The position numbers were made by a program, and so were the translations under genes. Positions 48,444 through 56,373 of a stretch of DNA of 64,000 nt are shown here, one piece after another (positions within the stretch are counted from its first letter, which is position 1; the number at the start of each line of letters is the position of its first letter). The DNA lies in NCBI RefSeq assembly GCF_014650055.1, contig NZ_BMUF01000002.1, positions 496,001 through 560,000 of the forward strand, read 5' to 3'. Under the pieces are notes generated by a model. It was not told the origin of the DNA, ran no database searches, and was given only the letters and a program-made list of their open reading frames with translations. Source of the stretch: Streptomyces malachitofuscus (lineage in GTDB: Bacteria > Actinomycetota > Actinomycetes > Streptomycetales > Streptomycetaceae).

Positions 48444-50012
48444 TCATCCCGCGTAGGTCTCGAACTCGGCGACCCTCGGGGTGCCGGACGAGCTCGTGAT
48501 CTCGAAGGTGATCTTCTTCAGCGAGGTAGGGGCGAAGCCGATGACGCCCGCTCCGCTGCCCGAGGCCAGGACGGCGCCGGTGTCGTGGTTGATGACGCGG
48601 TAGGAGCCGATCCTGCCCTCGGAGCCCGCCGCCTCACGGATGTCGACCTTGGAGACCGTGGTGGCCGAGCCCCACTTGACCGAGACCGAGCCGGTCGAGC
48701 CGGAGGGCGACCAGTAGGTGCTCATGTCGCCGTCACGGACGTTGCCGTAGCTGGTGCCGTCGGCCTTGGAGGAGCCGTCGGAGCCCGCGCCGATGCTGAG
48801 GTTGGTGCCGGTGGGCGGGTCGGTCGGGTCCGGGTCGGTGGGGTCGGGATCGGGGTCGGTCGGGTCCGGGTCCGTCGGACCGGGGTCGGTCGGGTCCGGG
48901 GTCTGCGGGGTGCAGCTGCCGTCGGAGACCTTCAGGCCATTGTTGGCGCCCGCCGTCCGGCTCACCACGCTCGGCACGCAGTCGGCCGCGTCGAGGGTGT
49001 ACGCGTACGGGATGCTCACCGAGGTGTTCGACGTCGGGTTCGGGCCGGCCGGGTTGTTGTCGCCCTCGCGCTCGGACCAGGTCACGTTGTCGAAGATGTT
49101 GCCGCTGACCTGCCAGTAGCCGGCCTCGTCGGTGTAGAACGTGCCGAGGACGTCCTTGGAGTCCTCGAAGTAGTTGTTGTCCACCTTGGCGCGGGCGCCC
49201 GCCCGGGAGTTGATCCCGGACTCGTTCAGGTTCTTGTAGTGGTTGTTGTAGATGTGCGCGATGCCGCCGCGCAGGAGAGGCGTACGGGAGTCGAGGTTCT
49301 CGTACAGGTTGTGGTGGAACGTGACGTAGCCGTTGGAGCGGTCGCTCTCGCTGGAGCCGATCAGGCCGCCGCGGCCGGAGTTGCGCAGGGTGCTGTAGGA
49401 CAGCGTCACGTACTGGGTGTTGTCCTTCATGTCGAAGAGGCCGTCGTAGCCCTCCGACTCGCCGCCGGACGCCTCCAGCGTGGTGTGGTCGACCCAGACG
49501 TTGCGGACATCGCTTTCCATGCCGATGGCGTCGCCGCCGTTCGACGTGGGCGAGCCGGACTTCTTGACGTTCCGGACGGTCACGTTCTGGATGATGATGT
49601 TGCTGGACTCCCGGATGTGGATGCCCAGTTGGTCGAAGACGGCACCGTTTCCGACACCGACGATCGTCACGTTGCTGATCTGCTTGAGCTCGATCCTGTC
49701 GGCGGCGGTGCTGCAGCTGTCGCCGGACACCTTGCTGGTGTTGCCGTGGTTGATGGTGCCCTCGACCTGGATGGTGATCGGGGTGGAGCTGCTGGCCCGG
49801 CCGCACAGTGCCTGGTGGATCGCGGTGCCGGTGGTGGCCCGGACCGTCTGGCCGCCGGCACCGCCGGTGGTTCCGCCGTTCTGGGTCGCGAAGCCGGTGA
49901 CGCCACCGGTTGCCGCTGAGGCCATGGAGGTCGACAGGGCCACGCCGGTCGCGGCCGCGAGGGCGCCCGTGGCCAGTAACGCGGAGAGTCGCACGGCGAC
50001 TGATCGTCTCAT
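48444..50012 (-). CDS. Secreted pectate lyase (PL1) with C-terminal discoidin-like domain
   Basis: A 522-residue exoenzyme. Signal peptide: LSALLATGALAAATGVALST, cleaved near ASAATGG. The PL1 right-handed beta-helix spans ~35-370, with GIHIRESSNIIIQNVTVRNV, WVDHTTLEAS, YDGLFDMKDNTQYVTLSYS and VTFHHNLYENLDSRTPLLRG, which hold the calcium and catalytic Arg residues. A linker of DPTDPDP repeats (~375-405) leads to an F5/8-type C (discoidin/CBM32-like) domain ending RVAEFETYAG. It cleaves polygalacturonate by beta-elimination. A 14-bp palindrome lies 129 bases upstream. Confidence 0.92.
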   Translation of the reverse strand: MRRSVAVRLSALLATGALAAATGVALSTSMASAATGGVTGFATQNGGTTGGAGGQTVRATTGTAIHQALCGRASSSTPITIQVEGTINHGNTSKVSGDSCSTAADRIELKQISNVTIVGVGNGAVFDQLGIHIRESSNIIIQNVTVRNVKKSGSPTSNGGDAIGMESDVRNVWVDHTTLEASGGESEGYDGLFDMKDNTQYVTLSYSTLRNSGRGGLIGSSESDRSNGYVTFHHNLYENLDSRTPLLRGGIAHIYNNHYKNLNESGINSRAGARAKVDNNYFEDSKDVLGTFYTDEAGYWQVSGNIFDNVTWSEREGDNNPAGPNPTSNTSVSIPYAYTLDAADCVPSVVSRTAGANNGLKVSDGSCTPQTPDPTDPGPTDPDPTDPDPDPTDPDPTDPPTGTNLSIGAGSDGSSKADGTSYGNVRDGDMSTYWSPSGSTGSVSVKWGSATTVSKVDIREAAGSEGRIGSYRVINHDTGAVLASGSGAGVIGFAPTSLKKITFEITSSSGTPRVAEFETYAG

Positions 50013-50140
50013 TCTCGTCTCGCCTTTCTTCTTCCGAGTCAGGGGTCAAGCGAGTCAAGGGTCAAGTCATCGTGTGCGCCTGTCATGCGCATGACAGATA
50101 GACCGATGAGCGGGGGCGGGGTGGGCCGTACCCATCGGCG

Positions 50141-50154
50141 AGAAAGCGCTTTCT
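50141..50154. promoter_or_regulatory. LacI-type palindromic operator candidate
   Basis: AGAAAGCGCTTTCT is a perfect 14-bp palindrome with the central GCGC-type core of LacI-family sites. It lies between the pectate lyase and DinB genes, 129 bases from the lyase start. Confidence 0.55.
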
Positions 50155-50254
50155 GTACGTTCGTCGCGACAGTAGGGCCACGCCCGTGGGGCTGGCAAGG
50201 CTCGGTGCAGTTACGGAAGGCCGACTTCCGTTTTTACTGGTGGGCGAAGCTCGT

Positions 50255-50279
50255 ATCTAGGACGTGATCTGACCTAGAT
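50255..50279. promoter_or_regulatory. ATCTAGG/CCTAGAT inverted repeat before the DinB gene
   Basis: Seven-base arms at 50255-50261 and 50273-50279 with an 11-base spacer lie 63 bases upstream of the DinB gene. CTAG is rare in this genome, which makes two copies here notable. Confidence 0.5.
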
Positions 50280-50341
50280 CGCCCCTAGCGTGGTCCCCGG
50301 ACGACGGACCAGGAAGACGAACATCACGAAGGGCGACGACC

Positions 50342-50902
50342 ATGAGCGTGACCGAGACGACCACCACCCCCGACGCGACCGCTTCCCCGGCGGTCACCGG
50401 TGAGCGCGCCGACCTGCTGGAGACGCTCGCCAAGCACCGGCACTTCCTGCGCTTCACCACCCGTGATCTCACCGACGAGCAGGCCGGGCTGCGGACCACC
50501 GCCGGGGAGCTCTGTCTGGGCGGGCTGATCAAGCACGTCGCCTCGGTCGAGCGGAACTGGGTGGACTTCATCCGCAACGGCCCCTCGGTGATGGGCGACT
50601 TCACGGCCATGACCGAGGAGGACTGGGCCAGGCGGGACGACGAGTTCCGCATGCTGCCCGGTGAGACGCTGGCCGGCGTGCTGGCGGACTACGCCGAGGT
50701 GGCCCGCCGGACCGACGAGCTGGTCGCCGCGCTGCCCGACCTGGACGCCTCGTGGCCCCTGCCCAAGGCCCCGTGGTTCGAGTCCGAGGCACGGTGGACG
50801 GCCCGCAGGGTGCTGCTCCACATCATCGCCGAGACCGCCCAGCACGCGGGCCACGCCGACATCCTCCGCGAGTCCCTGGACGGCGCGAAGAGCATGGGCT
50901 GA
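50342..50902 (+). CDS. DinB family protein (DUF664, mycothiol-S-transferase-like)
   Basis: A 186-residue four-helix-bundle protein. The metal-binding histidines of the family are in GGLIKHVASVERNW and LLHIIAETAQHAGHADILRE. In actinobacteria such proteins include mycothiol-dependent transferases; exact activity here is unknown. ATG 50342 follows a GAAGGGCGACGACC stretch. An inverted repeat upstream suggests specific regulation. Confidence 0.85.
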   Translation: MSVTETTTTPDATASPAVTGERADLLETLAKHRHFLRFTTRDLTDEQAGLRTTAGELCLGGLIKHVASVERNWVDFIRNGPSVMGDFTAMTEEDWARRDDEFRMLPGETLAGVLADYAEVARRTDELVAALPDLDASWPLPKAPWFESEARWTARRVLLHIIAETAQHAGHADILRESLDGAKSMG

Positions 50903-50918
50903 CCGCCGGCCGCTCGGA

Positions 50919-50950
50919 CGGGGGCCGAGGGTTACGACCGTCGGCCCCCG
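50919..50950. terminator. Terminator between DinB and glnA2
   Basis: A 10-bp perfect stem (CGGGGGCCGA and complement) with a 12-base loop lies between the two convergent genes. Confidence 0.65.
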
Positions 50951-50973
50951 GCATCGGCAGTACCGACCCGCGG

Positions 50974-52335
50974 CTACAGCACCGGCAGGTTCTTGCGGAG
51001 TTCGAAGGCGGTGACCTCGGAGCGGTACTCCTCCCACTCCTGCTTCTTGTTGCGCAGGAAGAAGTCGAAGACGTGCTCGCCGAGGGTTTCGGCGGCCAGG
51101 TCGCTGCGCTGCATCAGGCTCAGGGCCTCGCCCAGGTTCTGCGGCAGCGGCTCGATGCCGAGCGCACGGCGTTCCGCGTCGGAGAGGGCCCAGACGTCGT
51201 CCTCGGCGCCCGGCGGGAGCTCGTATCCCTCCTCGATGCCCTTCAGGCCGGCCGCCAGCAGCAGGGCGTAGGCCAGGTACGGGTTGGCCCCGGAGTCGAG
51301 GGAGCGGACCTCCACGCGCGCCGAGCCGGTCTTGCCGGGCTTGTACATCGGGACGCGGACGAGGGCGCTGCGGTTGTTGTGGCCCCAGCAGATGTACGAC
51401 GGGGCCTCGCCGCCGGCGCCCGCGGTGCGCTCCGAGCCGCCCCAGATGCGCTTGTAGCTGTTGACCCACTGGTTGGTGACCGCCGAGATCTCCGCCGCGT
51501 GCCGCAGCAGACCCGCGATGAAGGAGCGGCCGACCTTGGAGAGCTGGTACTCCGCGCCGGACTCGTAGAAGGCGTTGCGGTCGCCCTCGAAGAGGGAGAG
51601 GTGGGTGTGCATGCCGGAGCCCGGGTGCTCGGAGAAGGGCTTGGGCATGAAGGTCGCCTGGACGCCCTGTTCCAGCGCCACCTGCTTCATGACCAGGCGG
51701 AACGTCATGATGTTGTCCGCCGTGGAGAGCGCGTCCGCGTAGCGCAGGTCGATCTCCTGCTGGCCGGGGGCGCCCTCGTGGTGGGAGAACTCCACCGAGA
51801 TGCCCATCGACTCCAGCATGGTGATCGCCTGGCGGCGGAAGTCCATCCCGACGTTCTGCGGGGTGTGGTCGAAGTAGCCCGAGTTGTCCGCGGGGGTCGG
51901 GCGGCTGCCGTCGAGCGGCTTGTCCTTCAGCAGGAAGAACTCGATCTCCGGGTGGGTGTAGAACGTGAAGCCCAGGTCGGAGGTGCGGGCGAGGGCCCGC
52001 TTGAGCACGTAGCGCGGGTCCGCGAAGGACGGGGAGCCGTCCGGCATCAGAATGTCGCAGAACATTCGGGCCGTGCCGGGGGCCTCGGCGCGCCAGGGGA
52101 GGATCTGGAACGTCGACGGGTCGGGCTTGGCGATCATGTCGGACTCGTACACCCGGGCGAAGCCCTCGATGGCCGAGCCGTCGAAGCCGATGCCCTCGTC
52201 GAACGCCTGCTCGAGCTCGGCGGGGGCGACGGCCACGGACTTGAGGAAGCCCAGCACGTCGGTGAACCACAGGCGCACGAACCGGATGTCGCGCTCCTCC
52301 AACGTCCGGAGCACGAACTCCTGCTGCTTGTCCAT
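50974..52335 (-). CDS. glnA2: GSI-like gamma-glutamylpolyamine synthetase
   Basis: A 453-residue glutamine-synthetase homologue. GS motifs are kept (IGFDGSAIEGFARVYESDM, THPEIEFFLL, FSHHEGAPGQQEIDLRY, GSGMHTHLSL, ARVEVRSLD). At the position of the adenylylation Tyr of GlnA it has Trp (EDDVWALSDAERR), so GlnE should not control it. Sequence and position match S. coelicolor GlnA2 (SCO2241), reported to glutamylate polyamines rather than ammonium. No GlnR box is apparent upstream. ATG 52335 gives the 453-residue homologue length; 52350 is the alternative. Confidence 0.85.
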   Translation of the reverse strand: MDKQQEFVLRTLEERDIRFVRLWFTDVLGFLKSVAVAPAELEQAFDEGIGFDGSAIEGFARVYESDMIAKPDPSTFQILPWRAEAPGTARMFCDILMPDGSPSFADPRYVLKRALARTSDLGFTFYTHPEIEFFLLKDKPLDGSRPTPADNSGYFDHTPQNVGMDFRRQAITMLESMGISVEFSHHEGAPGQQEIDLRYADALSTADNIMTFRLVMKQVALEQGVQATFMPKPFSEHPGSGMHTHLSLFEGDRNAFYESGAEYQLSKVGRSFIAGLLRHAAEISAVTNQWVNSYKRIWGGSERTAGAGGEAPSYICWGHNNRSALVRVPMYKPGKTGSARVEVRSLDSGANPYLAYALLLAAGLKGIEEGYELPPGAEDDVWALSDAERRALGIEPLPQNLGEALSLMQRSDLAAETLGEHVFDFFLRNKKQEWEEYRSEVTAFELRKNLPVL

Positions 52336-52758
52336 CTTCCGATTCCCCATCCTTGCCGGTCAGGCCGCCTGTCCGCGCCCGCCCACGGAAGGCGGGCGAG
52401 CGTACGAGCGGGCACACGCGCATCCCACCACACCAGCGTTTCATACGCGTTGCCGACCTCGATCGGACGACTGGCCGTGGCCTGAACGCCTCGCACACGA
52501 CAGGTGTACCGCTCTGGGGGCCATCCTGCCTGTTCGGGTCCGTGTTCGTAACGGGTGGGGCGGGTCGTGGACTCCTGACCTTGGGTGGGGCGGGTGGGGG
52601 CTTCGAGTGGTGGGGCGGGTCGCGGCTTCGGGTGGGGTGGGGCGGGGCGGGTCGTGGCTTCGGGTGGGTGATTCTGTTGCCCTCTACGGCGGGGCCCGGC
52701 TTCCCATTACGATCAGCTGGTCCGTTCGTCCTACTCCTCTCCCCCGAAGGACACTCCC
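52336..52758. other. Long divergent gap between glnA2 and the DUF3105 gene
   Basis: A 423-base non-coding stretch holding the promoters of both genes. Its centre carries the G-rich repeats 52553-52652. No gene-like open frame with normal codon use is seen on either strand. Confidence 0.6.
52553..52652 (+). repeat. G-rich imperfect tandem repeats
   Basis: Copies of GGGTGGGGCGGGT begin at 52553 and 52583, with degenerate copies near 52608 and 52636, giving a period of about 27-30 bases. Spacers share CTTCGGGTGG-like words. The dense GGG runs could form G-quadruplexes on the plus strand. Confidence 0.7.
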
Positions 52759-53424
52759 ATGGGCTCCGCCAAGAAGAGCAGCGCGGCACGCACGGCACGC
52801 ATAGAGGAGATGCGGCGCGCCGAACAGGCCCGCGAGCGCCGCGCCCGGATCCTCACCATCGGCGCGAGCGTGGTCGTCGTCGCCGGACTCGTGGTCGGCG
52901 GTGTGGTGCTCATCCAGTCGCAGTCGGACGACGGCGGCAGCAGCGCGGCGGAGGGCTCGAAGAACCCGGGCAAGTTCGTCACGGGCAAGGACGGCGTACG
53001 GACCTGGGAAGGCGAGCTGGCGCGCAACCACGTGACCAAGGCCGTGGACTACCCCGTCACGCCTCCCGTCGGCGGTGACCACAACCCCGTGTGGATGAAC
53101 TGCAACGGGGACGTCTACACCGACGAGATCAACGACACCAACGCCGTGCACTCGCTCGAGCACGGTGCCGTGTGGGTGACGTACAACGCCGATGCCGACA
53201 AGGCCGACGTCGACGCGCTCGCCGCGAAGGTGAAGAAGACGCCGTACACCCTGATGAGTCCGGTCGACGGGCAGAAGGACGCCATCATGCTCACCGCCTG
53301 GGGGCACCAGCGCGCGGTGACCGGCGCGGAGGACCCGGACGTGGACGCGTTCCTCGAGAAGTTCGTCCAGGGTCAGCAGACGCCCGAGCCGGGGGCCGCC
53401 TGCACGAACGGGCTGTCCAAGTGA
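52759..53424 (+). CDS. DUF3105 membrane-anchored protein
   Basis: A 221-residue protein. The basic coiled N-terminus (TARIEEMRRAEQARERRARI) precedes one transmembrane helix (GASVVVVAGLVVGGVVLIQS), so the rest is extracellular. The DUF3105 domain has VGGDHNPVWMNCNGDVYTDE and HSLEHGAVWVTY, with conserved His and Cys that look like a metal site. Its stop overlaps the DUF305 start by 4 bases, implying joint function. Confidence 0.85.
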   Translation: MGSAKKSSAARTARIEEMRRAEQARERRARILTIGASVVVVAGLVVGGVVLIQSQSDDGGSSAAEGSKNPGKFVTGKDGVRTWEGELARNHVTKAVDYPVTPPVGGDHNPVWMNCNGDVYTDEINDTNAVHSLEHGAVWVTYNADADKADVDALAAKVKKTPYTLMSPVDGQKDAIMLTAWGHQRAVTGAEDPDVDAFLEKFVQGQQTPEPGAACTNGLSK

Positions 53425-54053
53425 GGAAGTTCGGGCTGATCGCCGGCGCCGCGGCCACCGTGCTCGTCGCGGCCGGTGCGATCACCTTCGCGGTCGCCGG
53501 GGACGAGGGGTCGTCGGGGACGGTTCCGGCCGCGGACTCCGCGGATGCCGGGTTCGCCCGGGACATGGCCGTCCATCACCAGCAGGCCGTCGAGATGTCG
53601 TACATCGTGCGGGACCGGACGGACGACGAGGCGGTCCGCAGGCTCGCGTACGACATCGCCCAGACGCAGGCCAACCAGCGGGGCATGCTGCTCGGCTGGC
53701 TCGACCTGTGGGAGCTTCCCAAGGTGTCCTCGGATCCGCCCATGACCTGGATGGGGATGGGTGACAGGGCCTCCGGCAAGGACGCGGACGGGGCGCTGAT
53801 GCCGGGAATGGCGACGAACGCCGAGATGGAGCGGCTGGGGTCGCTGAGCGGAAAGGCGGCCGAGGTCTTCTATCTGCAGCTCATGACGGACCATCACCAG
53901 GGTGGGGTCCACATGGCTCAGGGGTGTGTCAGCGCGTGCGAGGTGGGGGTCGAGAAGCGGCTCGCGCGGGGGATGGTGGAGGCGCAGGAGTCGGAGATCG
54001 CGTTGATGGCCCGGATGCTGGAGGAGCGGGGGGCTGAGGCCGGGGAGTCGTAG
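53421..54053 (+). CDS. DUF305 secreted/anchored protein
   Basis: A 210-residue protein with an N-terminal hydrophobic signal/anchor (LIAGAAATVLVAAGAITFAV). The ferritin-like four-helix DUF305 domain shows ARDMAVHHQQAVEMSYIV and LMTDHHQGGVHMAQGCVSAC, with paired His and Met residues typical of the family; some DUF305 proteins bind copper. GTG 53421 overlaps the DUF3105 stop (GTGA). Role inferred: metal handling outside the membrane. Confidence 0.85.
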   Translation: MRKFGLIAGAAATVLVAAGAITFAVAGDEGSSGTVPAADSADAGFARDMAVHHQQAVEMSYIVRDRTDDEAVRRLAYDIAQTQANQRGMLLGWLDLWELPKVSSDPPMTWMGMGDRASGKDADGALMPGMATNAEMERLGSLSGKAAEVFYLQLMTDHHQGGVHMAQGCVSACEVGVEKRLARGMVEAQESEIALMARMLEERGAEAGES

Positions 54054-54091
54054 AGAGGGTGGGGGTCGCGACATCGCGTCGTTTTGACGAT

Positions 54092-54097
54092 TACACT
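54092..54097 (+). promoter_or_regulatory. Leaderless-type -10 box of nadE
   Basis: TACACT lies seven bases before GTG 54105, the spacing of leaderless starts, supporting that codon over the in-frame ATT/TTG-type codons upstream. Confidence 0.5.
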
Positions 54098-54104
54098 GGG
54101 GCTC

Positions 54105-55865
54105 GTGCCTCAACTACGTCTCGCCCTGAATCAGATCGACTCGAGCGTCGGTGATCTCGCCGGTAACGCCGAAACGATTGTCCGCTGGACCCGGCACTCC
54201 GCCGAACAGGGAGCGCACCTCGTCGCGTTCCCGGAGATGGTGCTGACCGGGTACCCCGTCGAGGATCTCGCCCTCCGGTCGTCGTTCGTGGAAGCCTCGC
54301 GGGCCGAGCTGCGCTCGCTGGCGGCACGGCTCGCCGAGGAGGGGTTCGGCGACCTTCCTGTGATCGTCGGGTATCTCGACCGCAGCGCCGCCGCCCAGCC
54401 GAAGTACGGGCAGCCGGCCGGTGCGCCGCAGAACGCCGGCGCCGTGCTGTACGGGGGTGAGGTGGTACTCAGCTTCGCCAAGCACCACCTGCCGAACTAC
54501 GGCGTCTTCGACGAGTTCCGGTACTTCGTGCCCGGCGACACCATGCCGGTGGTGCGGGTCCGGGGTGTGGATGTCGCGCTCGCCATCTGCGAGGACCTCT
54601 GGCAGGACGGGGGGCGGGTCCCCGCGGCGCGGTCGGCGCGGGCCGGGCTGCTGCTGTCGATCAACGCCTCGCCGTACGAGCGGGACAAGGACGACACCCG
54701 GCTGGAGCTCGTGCGCAAGCGGGCGCAGGAGGCCGGGTGCACGACCGCGTACCTCGCGATGATGGGCGGGCAGGACGAGCTCGTCTTCGACGGGGACTCG
54801 ATCGTGGTGGACGGTGACGGTGAGGTGGTGGCGCGGGCGCCGCAGTTCGCCGAGGCGTGTGTCGTGGTCGATCTCGACCTGCCGGGTGCGATGGCCGATG
54901 CGCCGACAGGGGTCGTGGACGACGGGCTGCGGATCGAGCGGGTCGTGCTGTCGGAGGAGCCTGTGCCGGCGTACGACGCCGGGTCGGCGGGGGCGGCCGG
55001 GGGGTACGCCGAGCGGCTCGACGACGACGAGGAGGTGTACTCCGCGCTGGTCGTGGGGCTGCGGGCGTATGTCGCGAAGAACGGGTTCCGGTCGGTGCTG
55101 ATCGGGTTGTCCGGGGGGATCGACTCGGCGCTGGTCGCCGCGATCGCGTGCGATGCGGTGGGCGCGGAGAACGTGTACGGCGTGTCGATGCCGTCGAAGT
55201 ACTCGTCCGAGCACTCGAAGGACGACGCGGCGGAGCTGGCGCGGCGGACCGGGCTGAACTACCGGACCGTGGCGATCGAGCCGATGTTCGACGCGTACAT
55301 GGGGGCGCTGGGGCTGACGGGGCTGGCGGAGGAGAATCTGCAGTCGCGGCTGCGGGGGACGCTGCTGATGGCGATCTCCAACCAGGAGGGGCACATCGTG
55401 CTGGCGCCGGGGAACAAGTCGGAGCTGGCGGTGGGGTACTCGACGCTGTACGGGGACTCGGTGGGCGCGTACGGGCCGATCAAGGACGTGTACAAGACGT
55501 CGGTGTTCCGGCTGGCGGAGTGGCGCAACCGGGCGGCGGTGGAGCGGGGGCAGACGCCGCCGATTCCGGAGAACTCGATCTCCAAACCGCCGAGTGCGGA
55601 GCTGCGGCCGGGGCAGGTGGACACGGACTCGCTGCCGGACTATCCGGTGCTGGACGCGATCCTGGCGCTGTACGTGGACCGGGACCGGGGGGCCGACGAG
55701 ATCGTCGCGGCCGGGTTCGAGGCGGAGCTGGTGACGAAGACGCTGCGGATGGTGGACCGGGCGGAGTACAAGCGGCGGCAGTATCCGCCGGGGACGAAGA
55801 TCTCGCCGAAGGGCTTCGGGAAGGACCGCCGGCTGCCGATCACCAACGGCTGGCGCGAGGGTTGA
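54105..55865 (+). CDS. nadE: Glutamine-dependent NAD+ synthetase
   Basis: A 586-residue two-domain enzyme making NAD+ from deamido-NAD+ with ammonia from glutamine. The N-terminal nitrilase-type glutaminase (1-~270) has FPEMVLTGYP (Glu), the Lys in FAKHHLPNYGVFDE and the catalytic Cys in VALAICEDLW. The C-terminal synthetase has the PP-loop LSGGIDSALVAAIA (~334) and GNKSELAVGYSTLYGD. It depends on the glutamine made by glnA/glnII in this same region. A TACACT box suggests leaderless translation. Confidence 0.95.
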   Translation: MPQLRLALNQIDSSVGDLAGNAETIVRWTRHSAEQGAHLVAFPEMVLTGYPVEDLALRSSFVEASRAELRSLAARLAEEGFGDLPVIVGYLDRSAAAQPKYGQPAGAPQNAGAVLYGGEVVLSFAKHHLPNYGVFDEFRYFVPGDTMPVVRVRGVDVALAICEDLWQDGGRVPAARSARAGLLLSINASPYERDKDDTRLELVRKRAQEAGCTTAYLAMMGGQDELVFDGDSIVVDGDGEVVARAPQFAEACVVVDLDLPGAMADAPTGVVDDGLRIERVVLSEEPVPAYDAGSAGAAGGYAERLDDDEEVYSALVVGLRAYVAKNGFRSVLIGLSGGIDSALVAAIACDAVGAENVYGVSMPSKYSSEHSKDDAAELARRTGLNYRTVAIEPMFDAYMGALGLTGLAEENLQSRLRGTLLMAISNQEGHIVLAPGNKSELAVGYSTLYGDSVGAYGPIKDVYKTSVFRLAEWRNRAAVERGQTPPIPENSISKPPSAELRPGQVDTDSLPDYPVLDAILALYVDRDRGADEIVAAGFEAELVTKTLRMVDRAEYKRRQYPPGTKISPKGFGKDRRLPITNGWREG

Positions 55866-55866
55866 G

Positions 55867-55930
55867 TCCCTCCGGTGGGGGTGCGCGCCCGACGCCTGCG
55901 GCGCAGCTGTCCCTCCGGTGGGGGTGCGCG
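55867..55930. repeat. Direct repeat after nadE
   Basis: The 21-base unit TCCCTCCGGTGGGGGTGCGC plus G occurs at 55867-55887 and again at 55910-55930, separated by 22 bases. The second copy begins the block shared with 6701-6755. Confidence 0.8.
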
Positions 55931-55969
55931 TAGCGCCCACGGTGGATGGGTGGTGCGGGGGCGGGGTGG
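55911..55969. repeat. Dispersed repeat, inverted partner of 6701-6755
   Basis: CCCTCCGGTGGGGGTGCGCG followed by TAGCGCCCACGGTGGATGGG is the reverse complement of the element at 6701-6755 with few differences. Together with 55867-55887 and 56093-56178 it fills most of a 508-base gap that shows no gene. Confidence 0.75.
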
Positions 55970-56092
55970 GGGTGTCTGTCCTCGGACTGGCGCGATTGTG
56001 CTTGTCGATGGAGGTGCGGGGCGCGGACGCGCCGGCCACTGCGGGCGAACACCCCCACCCCGCCCCCTCCCCGTGAGTCGCGGGCAGTCGTG

Positions 56093-56178
56093 CCTCCCCC
56101 AGTGCCTTAAGGGCCTGGGAGGTACCCCCAGGGCGATGGGGGTCCCCCCGCTCGAGCGAAGCCGAGAGTGGGGGAGGG
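56093..56178. repeat. Streptomyces dispersed palindromic repeat
   Basis: The block from CCTCCCCCAGTGCCTTAAGG through GGGGGTCCCCCCGCTCGAGC to GAAGCCGAGAGTGGGGGAGG contains CTCGAGCGAAGCCGAG, a word familiar from many Streptomyces intergenic regions. It can fold into a long imperfect hairpin. Confidence 0.65.
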
Positions 56179-56373
56179 TGGGCGCGACGGCACCCCGCGG
56201 GCGCCGGGCTGCGCGGACACCCCCGGCCGGCACCCACGCGGCAGCGGTGAGGCGCCGGGCTTGCGCAACGACCCCCCGGCCCGCACCCACGCCGGGCACC
56301 GCGCAGACGCCGGAGCTGCACCCCGCCCCGGCTCACGCCCGCGCACCGCGCCCAAACGCACCGCCCGACCAGG

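Noticed and set aside
52336..52758. GlnR box before glnA2
   Set aside because: No set of GTnAC/GAAAC words with 6-base spacers is present in the gap.
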